The notes: generated by a model not told the origin, from the sequence alone. Shown: positions 51,874 to 60,221, numbered from the stretch's first letter. The stretch is DNA of 64,000 nt from G963677085 sp963677085 (GCA_963677085.2 CAXXFH010000006.1:62001-126000); one strand, 5' to 3'. A program made the numbers and translations.

Positions 51874-52539
51874 TTAATTTGTCCCCAGAGATTCGAACCA
51901 TTTTGCTGCACCTGGAATTAATATGCGCGACGAATATTGACCGTGGTTTCGAGACGTTACGACAAGATCGGTCACATGTCGTTTGGGGATGCCCATCTCG
52001 TATGTCAACACACTGCCATCCGATAAATGGATACAGATTTGAGACCTGTTCTTTAAAGATTCGTGGCCTGGGTAGAAGAGGTTGCTTTGGCGGCACTTCT
52101 TCACGAAAGAAATAATCCTCTCACGATCCATTGTCTTTACTTGCGGCTCGCCTGGCACGTCAACAGATATGGCAACTACATCAGTATCCTTCAAAGTTCG
52201 GATTTTCGTCAATTCTATTTCTTCGATATGAAGAGTCGGGCCCAAGTAGAAGACTCCGACAGGAAGAAGTATCGTCCACCCACAAAACACCGAACACGCT
52301 AGAAGTCGTCCAGAAGAATGGGCTCTGCGAGATGGATTGTTAAGTTGCCATATGTACCCCAGGCACATGCCGAGCACTCCTCCTGTAGCAAACGCGCCAA
52401 AGAGATTGAAAAACCAGGCGGTATTAGGGTAAAGGCTCCACCACACTGCGAATGCTGGCAGCGTACAGATGAAGGCGACGAGGAAAACGCGCCAATGGTC
52501 AAGACGCTTGCTCTGACGGAGCGGAGTGTTCCAGTCCAT
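51874..52539 (-). CDS. Membrane protein of unknown function
   Basis: A 221 aa protein with three to four hydrophobic segments in the first half (VFLVAFICTLPAFAVWWSL, FNLFGAFATGGVLGMCLGYI, LLACSVFCGWTILLPVGVFY) and a soluble second half (IEEIELTKIRTLKDTDVVAI to ILIPGAAKWFESLG). ATG at 52539 preferred; 52584 would add 15 residues. No family recognised. It is enclosed by remnants (duplicated barrel fragment on one side, REP/RAYT remnant on the other). Confidence 0.65.
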   Translation of the reverse strand: MDWNTPLRQSKRLDHWRVFLVAFICTLPAFAVWWSLYPNTAWFFNLFGAFATGGVLGMCLGYIWQLNNPSRRAHSSGRLLACSVFCGWTILLPVGVFYLGPTLHIEEIELTKIRTLKDTDVVAISVDVPGEPQVKTMDRERIISFVKKCRQSNLFYPGHESLKNRSQICIHLSDGSVLTYEMGIPKRHVTDLVVTSRNHGQYSSRILIPGAAKWFESLGTN

Positions 52540-52699
52540 CTCTTGCAGAAAACCAAATACATGCCTGATGATTACGAGAAACAAAGTCTTGTCCGCCTAA
52601 ATGCAGTACTATTTTGTCCGTGAGCAGATGGCCATTCTGAATCGGGATATTGGTGGTCTCGTAGTCGACGATCCGAGTCATCGGGCCGCGTCGGGTGCT

Positions 52700-52720
52700 A
52701 CTGCTGGCTTGTCCAGCAGT
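52700..52720 (+). repeat. REP hairpin, left copy
   Basis: ACTGCTGG, CTTGT, CCAGCAGT (palindrome of 8 bp arms). The exact reverse complement of this 21-mer is at 52956-52976. Confidence 0.85.
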
Positions 52721-52744
52721 GCTCAGTGGAGGTTCGGTCGTCTA

Positions 52745-52929
52745 CCGGGTAGAACTCCATCGGTAGCCTTGCCCGGCCTGGCCCGCTCGACACTCCGGCT
52801 GAGTTCTCCTCGCCACGCATCGTTGATCAGCAGGGGCAGCCGACGATAGCTTGAAAACGTCAGTTCGTGGAAATGGCCCGGATCGTTGACATGGCGAACT
52901 CGTTTGCGATGGGGTTGGTCCCGTTCCAT
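52745..52929 (-). pseudogene. Truncated REP-associated tyrosine transposase (RAYT/TnpA-REP)
   Basis: About 60 codons from ATG at 52929 (MERDQPHRKRVRH, then GHFHELTFSSYRRLPLLIND) match the N-terminus of REP-associated Y1 transposases. The frame breaks off before the HUH and Tyr catalytic motifs, so it cannot be active. It is flanked by inverted REP hairpins at 52700-52720 and 52956-52976, exactly the layout of a RAYT locus. Confidence 0.7.
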
Positions 52930-52955
52930 GTGCCCCGATTCTACCCCCACCCAGT

Positions 52956-52976
52956 ACTGCTGGACAAGCCAGCAGT
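52956..52976 (+). repeat. REP hairpin, right copy
   Basis: ACTGCTGG, ACAAG, CCAGCAGT: the exact reverse complement of 52700-52720. Confidence 0.85.
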
Positions 52977-53060
52977 TGGTATGAGAGCCCGTTGCTCGGG
53001 ATTGGGGTATAACGTTGGTGTTTACGAATCCGACGTTTCCCCAACCCAGGAGCAACGGAC
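52977..53060 (+). other. Presumed left non-coding end of the IS110-like element
   Basis: 84 bp between the right REP hairpin and the transposase ATG. Elements of the IS110 group carry a guide (bridge) RNA in a non-coding end. A GAGAGCCCGTTGCTCGGGAT hairpin (CCCG-TTG-CTCGGG-type) is visible near 52985-53004, but boundaries and an RNA are not established. Confidence 0.35.
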
Positions 53061-54077
53061 ATGTCTGCCAGTTTAGAGGTTTTCGTAGGGCTGGACTACC
53101 ACCAGGAGAGTGTCCAGGTGTGTTTGATGAACCAGAAGGGCAAGATTCTCAAGAATCGGGCTTGCCCCAACGATTGGCGCAAGGTGCGGCAGGCCGTGGG
53201 AGCACGGCGGCAGCGGGTGTCGGTGGCCATCGAGGCCTGTTGCGGGGCAGCCGATCTGGCCCAGGAGTTGGCCGAGAAGGCCGGCTGGTCGGTGAGCCTG
53301 GCGCACCCGGGCTACGTGGCGCGGATCAAGCAAAGTCCGGACAAGACGGACTTCGGCGATGCGCGGCTGCTGGCCGACCTGATTCGGGTGGGTTACCTGC
53401 CGAAAGTGTGGCTTCCGCCGCAGCAGATTCGCGAGTTGCGCAAGCTCGTTCGCTACCGCAGCCAGTTGGTCGACGACCGTCGCCGCACGAAACTGCGTCT
53501 GCGGGCGATCCTGCGGGACGAGCGCGTGGTGCTTCCGGACATCCGGCCCTGGACGCGTGTTTGGCTGAAATGGGTGCGGGAAGAGGCGAAGCTTTCGCCC
53601 ACCTCGCAATGGATCGTGAAACAACAATTGGACCGGCTGGAACAATTCAATCACGAGGTTCGCCAGGTCGAGCGGGAATTGCAGGCATGGGCCGACGAGG
53701 ACCGCCTTTGCCTGAAGTTGATGGAGTTGGCCGGAATCGGGTTGATCACGGCGGTTACCCTGCGGGCGGAGATCGGGCGTTTCGATCGCTTTGCCAAGGG
53801 CAAGCAGCTTGCCCGATTTTGCGGTCTTTCGCCGCGCAACGCGTCGAGTGGAACGCGGCAGGCGGACAGCGGCCTGATCAAAGCGGGCAATCCGCAACTG
53901 CGGAGCATCTTGATCGAGGCGGCCCATCGTTTGATGTTACGCGAGCCACGATGGCGAAAGTTCAGCGCCCGGCTGCGCCGAAGAAAGAAGCCCACGAACG
54001 TGATCGTGGCGGCCGTGGCGAATCGTTGGATTCGTTGGCTTTTTCACCAGATGCAGCCCGACCAGTTAGCATGCTGA
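53061..54077 (+). CDS. IS110-family transposase (DEDD/serine type)
   Basis: A 338 aa recombinase. RuvC-like DEDD residues: Asp12 (VGLDYHQ), Glu58 (AIEACCG), Asp97 and Asp100 (KTDFGDARLLADLI). C-terminal Transposase_20 domain: ELAGIGLITAVTLRAEIGRF and FCGLSPRNASSGTRQADSGL (catalytic Ser region near 274), KAGNPQLRSILIEAAHRL. The frame is full length and intact. It starts 84 bp after a REP hairpin; IS110 members often target REP palindromes. Confidence 0.95.
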   Translation: MSASLEVFVGLDYHQESVQVCLMNQKGKILKNRACPNDWRKVRQAVGARRQRVSVAIEACCGAADLAQELAEKAGWSVSLAHPGYVARIKQSPDKTDFGDARLLADLIRVGYLPKVWLPPQQIRELRKLVRYRSQLVDDRRRTKLRLRAILRDERVVLPDIRPWTRVWLKWVREEAKLSPTSQWIVKQQLDRLEQFNHEVRQVERELQAWADEDRLCLKLMELAGIGLITAVTLRAEIGRFDRFAKGKQLARFCGLSPRNASSGTRQADSGLIKAGNPQLRSILIEAAHRLMLREPRWRKFSARLRRRKKPTNVIVAAVANRWIRWLFHQMQPDQLAC

Positions 54078-54439
54078 AAACGGAATATCACGCACACCAG
54101 TAGAACCGCGGAAGCTGTGGAATCAACGAAATTCGGAGGCCCGACATTGGTGAGAACTCGCTCGAAGGTGCCAGGGGCTCAACGCTCGACAGCAGTAGGG
54201 GCTGTTCTCTCCAACTCGAAACAACCACCATGGGCTAGAGACGATTCTCGATGCTCGGATAGAAGTATGGGCGCCCCGAATTCCCTTATTGACGCCTGCA
54301 TAGCCAATGAAACGACGGCGACCAACGGGAACCTGGATCTCCAAGCGTTCGGTTTTCCGAAACGATCATTTTCAATGCACGCATCAATCGACGCCACAGA
54401 AAGCATCCCTGCCGAAGTTTCGGCGGCTCCCTCCGCCGA

Positions 54440-54480
54440 CCAGGGGCGTTCATTGCCACCCCCTGGACCCCCGGCTAGCC
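54440..54480 (+). repeat. Family G hairpin
   Basis: CCAGGGG, CGTTCATTGCCA, CCCCTGG, then ACCCCCGGCTAGCCT; matches 35702-35745. Confidence 0.75.
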
Positions 54481-55002
54481 TCTTCTTCTGCTCGGTTGCG
54501 TTCCACACGGACCACCAAAAAATTCGACGAATACACCACCAACCAAGCCTTGACACCCGACGAGCTTTCATAGAAGTGGCACCCGATGAGTGCAGCAAAG
54601 CACTCTACCGGCGGGGTGTCAAGTTGTTTTGCTGAGCCGGGTTGGTCGGTGGTCCATCGGGCGGGTGGGTGTTGGTTAAGTGGCTGGCAGAAAACAACTT
54701 ATGGAGACGGTTGGGCCGTTTTCCTTTTGCGCGCGGTTTGCGCAGATACCGGTTTTTGGCCGGCAGCGCAAGTTGTTTTACGGCAATATCTTACGCCGAA
54801 AATTTCCGATCTCGTTGAACAGCGATTCGAGTAACCAAAAATCGGGCCGGGCGGCGTCGGCGTAAGTCGTTGCTATCACGAGAGTAACGCGACGGGCATT
54901 CGTTGAACACTTACCCCCAAGTCCAAGTGTGCGCAATGATCAACTTGGGCGAGAAAAGAAAAAATCTTCGCCGCTGAACACGGGAAGGCAAGCAGTCAAG
55001 GC

Positions 55003-55086
55003 CGGGTAGCCGCAAGAGGTATGGGGAATCGGTTCGACGCCTCTTGTGCCTTCGGCCCCCGATAGCGGTACTATCGCGGCTACCCG
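55003..55086 (-). repeat. Dispersed repeat family D, inverted copy
   Basis: GGGTAGCCGCAAGAGGTATG, then GCCTCTTGTGCCTTCGGCCC, CCGATAGCGGTACTATCGCG, GCTACCC. It lies just after the 3' end of lptB. Confidence 0.8.
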
Positions 55087-55137
55087 TGGAGAAACCCGAT
55101 TGGGCACGGGCTTCGCGAGCAACCCTTGGCAGCCGAG

Positions 55138-56019
55138 CTACTGCAGATCGTCGCGGGTTACCCGGGTGGGTACGCGCGGGTCGTGCGGCACGGAAGTGTG
55201 GGGCACGGCAGCCTGGGATGTAGGGGCCTGGTGTTGCGGCGCCGGATGCTGCGAGGCCTGATGTTGCGGCGGTTGATGCGGTGCGGGCGGACTGCCTCGG
55301 CCGATGTGCATGTCTTCGCCGAAGTAGTATTTCCGTGCTTCCGGGTTGGCCAGCACCTCGTCGGGATGGCCGTGGCAGAGTACCTTGCCGGCACGGATTA
55401 CGTAGCTGCGGTCGGTAATTTGCAGGGTCTCGCGGACCTGGTGGTCGGTGATCAGAATGGCGATTCCCTCTTCGCGCAACTGGCGAATGATCTTCTGAAT
55501 GCTGGCGATCGTGACCGGGTCGATGCCGGTAAACGGCTCGTCGAGCAGGATGATCTTGGGGTTGGAGACCAAGCAGCGGGCGATTTCCAGGCGTCGCCGT
55601 TCGCCGCCTGAAAGCGACATGGCCAGCGACTTGCGCAACTTGGTGATGGCGAATTCTTCGAGAAGCTGGTCGCACCGCTTCCGCCGGGTTTTGCGATCGA
55701 CGCCCAGCATTTCCATCACGCCGAGCAGGTTCTTCTCGACGGAGAGCTTGCGGAAGACACTCGACTCCTGGGCCAGGTAGCCCATCCCGCCGTCGCGCGC
55801 ACGACGATACATGGGCCAATTGGTTACGTCTTTGCCGCTCAGCAGGACCTTGCCCTTGTTGGGCTCGATCATCCCGCAGGTCATACGAAAGCTGGTCGTT
55901 TTGCCGGCGCCGTTGGGACCCAACAGGCCGACGATCTCGCCGGTTTCCACACAGAAGTCGACGCCGTCGACCACGCGGCGGCTGCCGTAGATCTTTACCA
56001 GTCCTTGGACGTCCAGCAT
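55138..56019 (-). CDS. lptB: LPS export ABC transporter ATP-binding protein
   Basis: ATPase that powers lipopolysaccharide transport across the envelope. The 293 aa protein has Walker A GPNGAGKTT at residues 34-42, signature LSGGERRRLEIARCL, Walker B IILLDEPFTGIDPVTI (the GIDP of LptB), and H-loop ITDHQVRET. The LptB core (about 240 aa) is followed by a 50-residue tail (244-293) rich in His, Gln and Pro (PQHQASQHPAPQHQ). Upstream lie two signal peptidase genes in the same orientation. No lptC, lptF or lptG is in the window. Confidence 0.95.
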   Translation of the reverse strand: MLDVQGLVKIYGSRRVVDGVDFCVETGEIVGLLGPNGAGKTTSFRMTCGMIEPNKGKVLLSGKDVTNWPMYRRARDGGMGYLAQESSVFRKLSVEKNLLGVMEMLGVDRKTRRKRCDQLLEEFAITKLRKSLAMSLSGGERRRLEIARCLVSNPKIILLDEPFTGIDPVTIASIQKIIRQLREEGIAILITDHQVRETLQITDRSYVIRAGKVLCHGHPDEVLANPEARKYYFGEDMHIGRGSPPAPHQPPQHQASQHPAPQHQAPTSQAAVPHTSVPHDPRVPTRVTRDDLQ

Positions 56020-56082
56020 GAGCCCATTCCGTGGGTTGCGTGAGGGAGAACGAGTTGTGATCGCTATCGTTTGGACGGTAGT

Positions 56083-57834
56083 TTACCGTACGAACCCCAT
56101 GCGTGGGAAGTTCGGAAACATGGGGAAGGGGATACGGGTGCCCGGAATTTCGCCCCACGAATGCGGCCAGTAGATGAACAGCGCCTTGCCAATCAACAAG
56201 TCGCGATCCACAAAGTGGGGAAACTCGGGCGGCCAGAGCCGGCTGTCTTTGCTCTTGGCGCTGTTGTCGCCCAGCGCGAAGAACTGTTCGTTTTCCAGGT
56301 CGAACGTGGCCTGCTTCATGTTGTCGTCGGCAAAGGTCCTCGGCCACAGGCTCGGCGTGGAGAGAGTCTTCACCGGATCGGGATGGTCCAGGCGTATGTA
56401 ATCTCTCATGGACGGGTTGTAATGATTCCGGGCACCATCCTCCGCGATGTAGTAGATGTCGCGGAAGATCTTCAGGTGTTCGACGGTCAGTTGCGCGCCT
56501 TGCGAGCCGATTCCCACCGGGCTTAAGTCGGCTTCGGTGGGGGTGTCGTCTTTCCACGACGGATAGTCGACCTCGGCGACCACGGCACCGTCGAGCCACA
56601 GCCGCAGTTGTTTGTCGATGTTGGAGAACATCACTTTATACTGGCCTGGACCACGGATGTCGGTCGTTACGGTCTGTTCCAGCTCGGGCATTCCGCCGAT
56701 GCTCAAAGTGGCCCGGCCCGTGGCGACGTCGATTCGTGCCTGCATCGGGTGACCTCCCTCGACGAGTTCCAGAATTACCTCGCCGGAGGACGACTCCACG
56801 TTGAGCGTACACTCCAAGGCCAAGTCGCTTACCCAATGAATCCCGAAGGCGTCGATCTCCAGCCGATACTGCTGCCCCAGCTTCCGGCAGGTGTTGTACG
56901 CGTTGAAGTCGGAGATCAATTGCGGCCGCGGCTCGAAAGGCGCGGTCAGGCGACGGTTGTTTTCGATCTCGCGCCACTGCATGTCGGACGGCACCAAATG
57001 CTGGTAGCGGATCCAGTTGGTCTGTGGGCCAGAGCCGTCGGTGGAAAAGGCCACGCCGTCGTCGCTGGACCAGGCGCCCGAGGTGTCGCGTTCCACCGGA
57101 TTCCACCGCAAAGGCCAGCTATACTCGCTCAGCGCCGGGGTCACATCGTTGTCATATACCGGTTGGAGCATGGCGCGGAGCTTGGCCGGTGGCTTACGGG
57201 CGATTTGGAAGTCGCCGTTCTTCTGTTTGTCGATGTAAACGTCGCCCCGCCAGATGCGGAGCGTTTCGTCGGGCAATCCTACGATGCGTTTGATGAAGTT
57301 GGTCTTCGCGCCGCCCGGATACTTGAAAACGGCCACGTCCCACCGTTGCGGATCGCTGAACTGATAGGCATATTTGCCCACCAAGATTCGGTCGCCATTG
57401 TAGGAAGGGTATTTGTTGTTGTCGCTGACGTTCATCGTATGGCGGCACATCGGGCAGGTGCCGGCCACCACGTGGTTGTTATTCGTACGATTGGTGTCAG
57501 GGTCGACCTCTTCGCTGGCACTGAAGCGGAATTCCGTACCGCAGATCGGGCAAATGACATCCTTGTGACGTCCCATCAACGTGGGGGCCATCGAACCGGT
57601 GGGGATGACAAACGCCTCGGCCTCGAACGTGCGGAACAAAAAGGCCAGAACAAAGGCCACCACGACCGACTCGATCGTCTCACGCACGGTGGCCTGGGTG
57701 GAGTTGGTCTTCTTAGCCACCTCCGACGCCGGCTCCTTCTTCAGGGTGTCGTTGGTGGCCTTCACGGCGGCGAGGGCACGCGACCGTTCCTCAAGTCGGG
57801 ATTTTCGATTCGTAGATGATTTGCGCTTCGACAT
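56083..57834 (-). CDS. lepB: Signal peptidase I with zinc ribbon and inserted domain
   Basis: Removes signal peptides at the periplasmic face of the inner membrane. The 583 aa protein is nearly twice the usual length. A transmembrane helix at about 53-70 precedes catalytic Ser81 (PTGSMAPTL); Lys182 (NFIKRIVGLPDE) is the general base; GDNS at 522-525 closes the domain. Between Ser and Lys is a zinc ribbon (C95/C98 and C127/C130). About 300 residues inserted after the Lys region (about 210-500) look like a LamG/concanavalin-type beta-sandwich (VILELVEGGHPMQARIDVAT, GQYKVMFSNIDKQLRLWLDG). Start ATG at 57834. A family F repeat lies 28 bp upstream. Confidence 0.92.
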   Translation of the reverse strand: MSKRKSSTNRKSRLEERSRALAAVKATNDTLKKEPASEVAKKTNSTQATVRETIESVVVAFVLAFLFRTFEAEAFVIPTGSMAPTLMGRHKDVICPICGTEFRFSASEEVDPDTNRTNNNHVVAGTCPMCRHTMNVSDNNKYPSYNGDRILVGKYAYQFSDPQRWDVAVFKYPGGAKTNFIKRIVGLPDETLRIWRGDVYIDKQKNGDFQIARKPPAKLRAMLQPVYDNDVTPALSEYSWPLRWNPVERDTSGAWSSDDGVAFSTDGSGPQTNWIRYQHLVPSDMQWREIENNRRLTAPFEPRPQLISDFNAYNTCRKLGQQYRLEIDAFGIHWVSDLALECTLNVESSSGEVILELVEGGHPMQARIDVATGRATLSIGGMPELEQTVTTDIRGPGQYKVMFSNIDKQLRLWLDGAVVAEVDYPSWKDDTPTEADLSPVGIGSQGAQLTVEHLKIFRDIYYIAEDGARNHYNPSMRDYIRLDHPDPVKTLSTPSLWPRTFADDNMKQATFDLENEQFFALGDNSAKSKDSRLWPPEFPHFVDRDLLIGKALFIYWPHSWGEIPGTRIPFPMFPNFPRMGFVR

Positions 57835-57861
57835 GAAATAAGCGAGGCTCGATGAAGTGTT

Positions 57862-57940
57862 TGGGATCGACCGTTAAATTACTTGCCGATTTGGCGGGCC
57901 GTGCTTCGCAACGTCCCTCGGTTTCCGTCGTGGTAAAAAA
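57862..57940 (+). repeat. Family F stem-loop repeat upstream of lepB
   Basis: TTGGGATCGACCGTTAAATT, CTTGCCGATTTGGCGGGCCG, TGCTTCGCAACGTCCCTCGG. It ends 28 bp before the lepB ATG (in gene orientation), where it would form a stem around a GCGAAGC-type loop. The 403 bp gap 57835-58237 has no other feature. Confidence 0.8.
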
Positions 57941-58237
57941 TAGGGTAAGTTGTTCTTCAGTCCGTCCTTACCCATTTCAGGCGACTAGCAGAATGTGCGC
58001 TGCTCGCCACGAACATCGCATTGTAGGCGATGGAGCGTCGCACGGCGAGTTCGATTCTGGGGGGACCACCGCCGTACCGACCGGCGCGCAATGCGTCTTC
58101 TCCCCTCATTAGGTATTCGGTACGACCAAAGCGGGTATTGTGGTTCGGTTTGCCCGGGAAGTTAATTTGGCTAAATTTGATAGTCGCCCAGCGGGGGCCT
58201 CGCGATCGCCACAATCGTTGCGAGGTAATCTCTAGCG

Positions 58238-59656
58238 CTAGCGGATATAGCGAATCTGGGTAATATTGGGCACCTGAAAAACCCAGTCGCCCAATTCCAA
58301 ACGCTGGGCCGGGAAGTGGACCAGGAATGGCTTGCCGATCAGCAGGCGGCCGTCCAGGGCGGGACTCTGGGGCCATGAGCGGCTGTCCTCGGAGATCGGG
58401 CTGTTGTCGCCCAAGACAAAATACTCGTCCTTGCCCAACTCGACCGGCTGGTCGAGACCCCATCGGGCTTTTAGTCCGATCGGGTGGGTGTAGTATGTGT
58501 CGCGGCAAACCCGTAGGTTGCAGACGACCACACCCAACCGTTGTGTGCCCAGGGCCAACGGTTCGGAAAATGGTTGGTGCAAAAGGGGCGACGGATCGTA
58601 GGGTCGGGCAACCACCACTTGGCCGTTGAAGGCCAACAAGAACTGTTGGTCGAACAGCGACAACTCGACCGGCAGCGTCTCGCGCCACGAGGGCAGCTTG
58701 CCCACGGCCGCCGGTATTGGGTGACCGTTGCGGAGTACCTCGTAGCGGCTGCGACGGGGATCGATGCGCACCTCGAATTCGTCTCGTCCGTCGTTGGCAC
58801 GAATCAGCAACAGTCCGTCACCAAAGATCTTGACTAAATCGAGGCAAAGCATCAGATCGGAAACCGTGCTCACGTCTTCCACGCGCCGTGGTTGGCTTTG
58901 GTTGTAGCCGTGTAGATCGGTGACGGCGGCCGGTTGGATTTCTTCCGGCTTGCCTGGCTCTCGGTGGCCATGGTGGTAGACGAGCCAGTCGATCGGCCCG
59001 TCTTCCGTTTCCTCTTCCGAAAGATTGGGGTGAGCGAATCGCTGTCCGTGGGAACCCCATCGCGAGTCGCTGCGCTCGCCGCGCCAACGCGGCAGAGGTG
59101 TCGGACCGAGGGTGGGCTGATACGACGCATCGTGGACGAGCACGGCCATCGCGTGCTGCTGTGCAAGGGTCTTCCGCTGCACTTGGCCGTCGATGTAGAC
59201 GTCGCCATCGATAATTTGCACTTGTTCGCCGGGCAAGCCCACGATCCGTTTCACATGAATCTCGCTAGCCTGCTTGGGATGGCGGAAGGCCACTACCTCC
59301 CAACGCGAGGGCGAACGAAACTCGAACGCCGATTTGTGGATCAGCACCCGATCGCCGTCGATGTCGGGCAAGGCGGCCAGATCGTTTTCTGCGTAATCGC
59401 AGTTGGGGCAAACGGCACGAGGGCCGACGGGCGATTGGTCGGAGCCGCAGGCAAAACGATGGCCGCAGTCGGCACACTGCACTTCGCGATGGACGCCCAG
59501 GAGCGTCGTGGCCATCGACCCGCTGGTCACCTGGCAGGGAACGACGAGCCCTTCCACATACCAAGTGCGCAGCAACAACACGGCAACCGCCAGCAAAACA
59601 CACCGCTCGACGATGGTTCGCAGTCGACTGCGAGCGGGGGGCGATTCGTCGTGCAT
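58238..59656 (-). CDS. Second signal peptidase I with zinc ribbon and inserted domain
   Basis: A 472 aa paralogue of the previous gene. Catalytic Ser47 (SGSMATTL), zinc ribbon C61/C64 and C83/C86, Lys136 (IHVKRIVGLPGE), LGDNSPISEDSRSW near 405. An insertion of about 200 residues (about 220-380) has the same type of beta-rich sequence as lepB (DEFEVRIDPRRSRYEVLRNG, LSLFDQQFLLAFNGQVV), which suggests the insertion predates the duplication. One N-terminal helix is at about 16-38. Start ATG 59656. A family F repeat lies 56 bp upstream. Confidence 0.9.
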   Translation of the reverse strand: MHDESPPARSRLRTIVERCVLLAVAVLLLRTWYVEGLVVPCQVTSGSMATTLLGVHREVQCADCGHRFACGSDQSPVGPRAVCPNCDYAENDLAALPDIDGDRVLIHKSAFEFRSPSRWEVVAFRHPKQASEIHVKRIVGLPGEQVQIIDGDVYIDGQVQRKTLAQQHAMAVLVHDASYQPTLGPTPLPRWRGERSDSRWGSHGQRFAHPNLSEEETEDGPIDWLVYHHGHREPGKPEEIQPAAVTDLHGYNQSQPRRVEDVSTVSDLMLCLDLVKIFGDGLLLIRANDGRDEFEVRIDPRRSRYEVLRNGHPIPAAVGKLPSWRETLPVELSLFDQQFLLAFNGQVVVARPYDPSPLLHQPFSEPLALGTQRLGVVVCNLRVCRDTYYTHPIGLKARWGLDQPVELGKDEYFVLGDNSPISEDSRSWPQSPALDGRLLIGKPFLVHFPAQRLELGDWVFQVPNITQIRYIR

Positions 59657-59711
59657 GGCAGGGGGCTACCGTAGGGCAGCAGGGTTTCGACAACAACAGG
59701 GTGAATGTCTG

Positions 59712-59790
59712 TAAGGATCGACCAAAAAACTTGCCGATTCACCGGGCCGTGCTTCGCGACGGCCCTCGCGTTTCGCCTTGGAAAAACAGC
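59712..59790 (+). repeat. Family F stem-loop repeat upstream of the second signal peptidase gene
   Basis: AAGGATCGACCAAAAAACTT, GCCGATTCACCGGGCCGTGC, TTCGCGACGGCCCTCGCGTT, TCGCCTTGG. Nearly identical to the reverse strand of 7037-7112. It ends 56 bp before the gene's ATG. Confidence 0.85.
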
Positions 59791-59937
59791 AGGTATTTCT
59801 CGGGCCGTCCTAAGTATTTACGTGAGTGTTTACGTGCCGCGTATCTTCTATCGTGATTGCAGCCCGACGGAATGGCAAGCTTACCCCCCTGCTGGTAGGT
59901 CGGTGGAAGTGCCCAGCAGCGAAGCCCGGGCAAGGTG

Positions 59938-60118
59938 GATCAACGGGAGCGGTGTCCTGGTAAGGGTGCGGTGGCACCGGTTTGGTTGGCGGCCCTGCCG
60001 CCCTGGACTGCTAACCTCAAAGATCGTTAAGTTTTTGACAAAGATTAGCGACCAGCGGGAGCGGCTTCTTGCCTGGGTGCGGTAGCATCGTTTGGTTGGC
60101 GGCCCTGCCGCCCTGTGG
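59938..60118 (+). repeat. Two tandem copies of dispersed repeat family B
   Basis: Copy 1 at 59938-60008: ATCAACGGGAGCGGTGTCCT, GGTAAGGGTGCGGTGGCACC, GGTTTGGTTGGCGGCCCTGC. Copy 2 at 60009-60118 with the extra leader CTAACCTCAAAGATCGTTAA and GATTAGCGACCAGCGGGAGC. Copy 2 is the fullest match to 14774-14892. Confidence 0.85.
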
Positions 60119-60221
60119 GGCTATTTTGCACAACTTCTGAGGATTTTGCTACGGCGTGCTAGGCTTTTCTTGATGCCCCGTCGCGAGCAAGCGTTTGTCG
60201 GTTCCCAGGAGAAATCGTGTG

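Larger units (their letters stand above)
54078..55137. other. Region after the IS110-like gene, no gene recognised
   Basis: About 1.06 kb. Open frames at 54117-54635 and 54179-54598 have no recognisable features and cross repeat DNA. Family G hairpin at 54440-54466 (CCAGGGG to CCCCTGG), preceded by the palindrome CGGCGG-CTCCCT-CCGCCG. Family D repeat at 55003-55086. The stretch 54600-54900 has nothing recognised. Confidence 0.55.
59657..60221. other. Intergenic region with families F and B
   Basis: 565 bp between the second signal peptidase and the PilZ gene: a family F copy at 59712-59790 and two family B copies at 59938-60118. Nothing else recognised. Confidence 0.6.

Noticed and set aside
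51893..51910. GATTCGAACC-like tRNA T-loop string
   Set aside because: No D-arm, anticodon stem or acceptor stem around it; it lies in coding sequence of the 51874-52539 gene.
54117..54635. 172 aa open frame after the IS110-like gene
   Set aside because: Low-information sequence crossing a family G hairpin; no start signal and no family resemblance.
57957..58688. 243 aa reverse-strand open frame
   Set aside because: It overlaps the second signal peptidase gene in another frame and has no domain or start signal.
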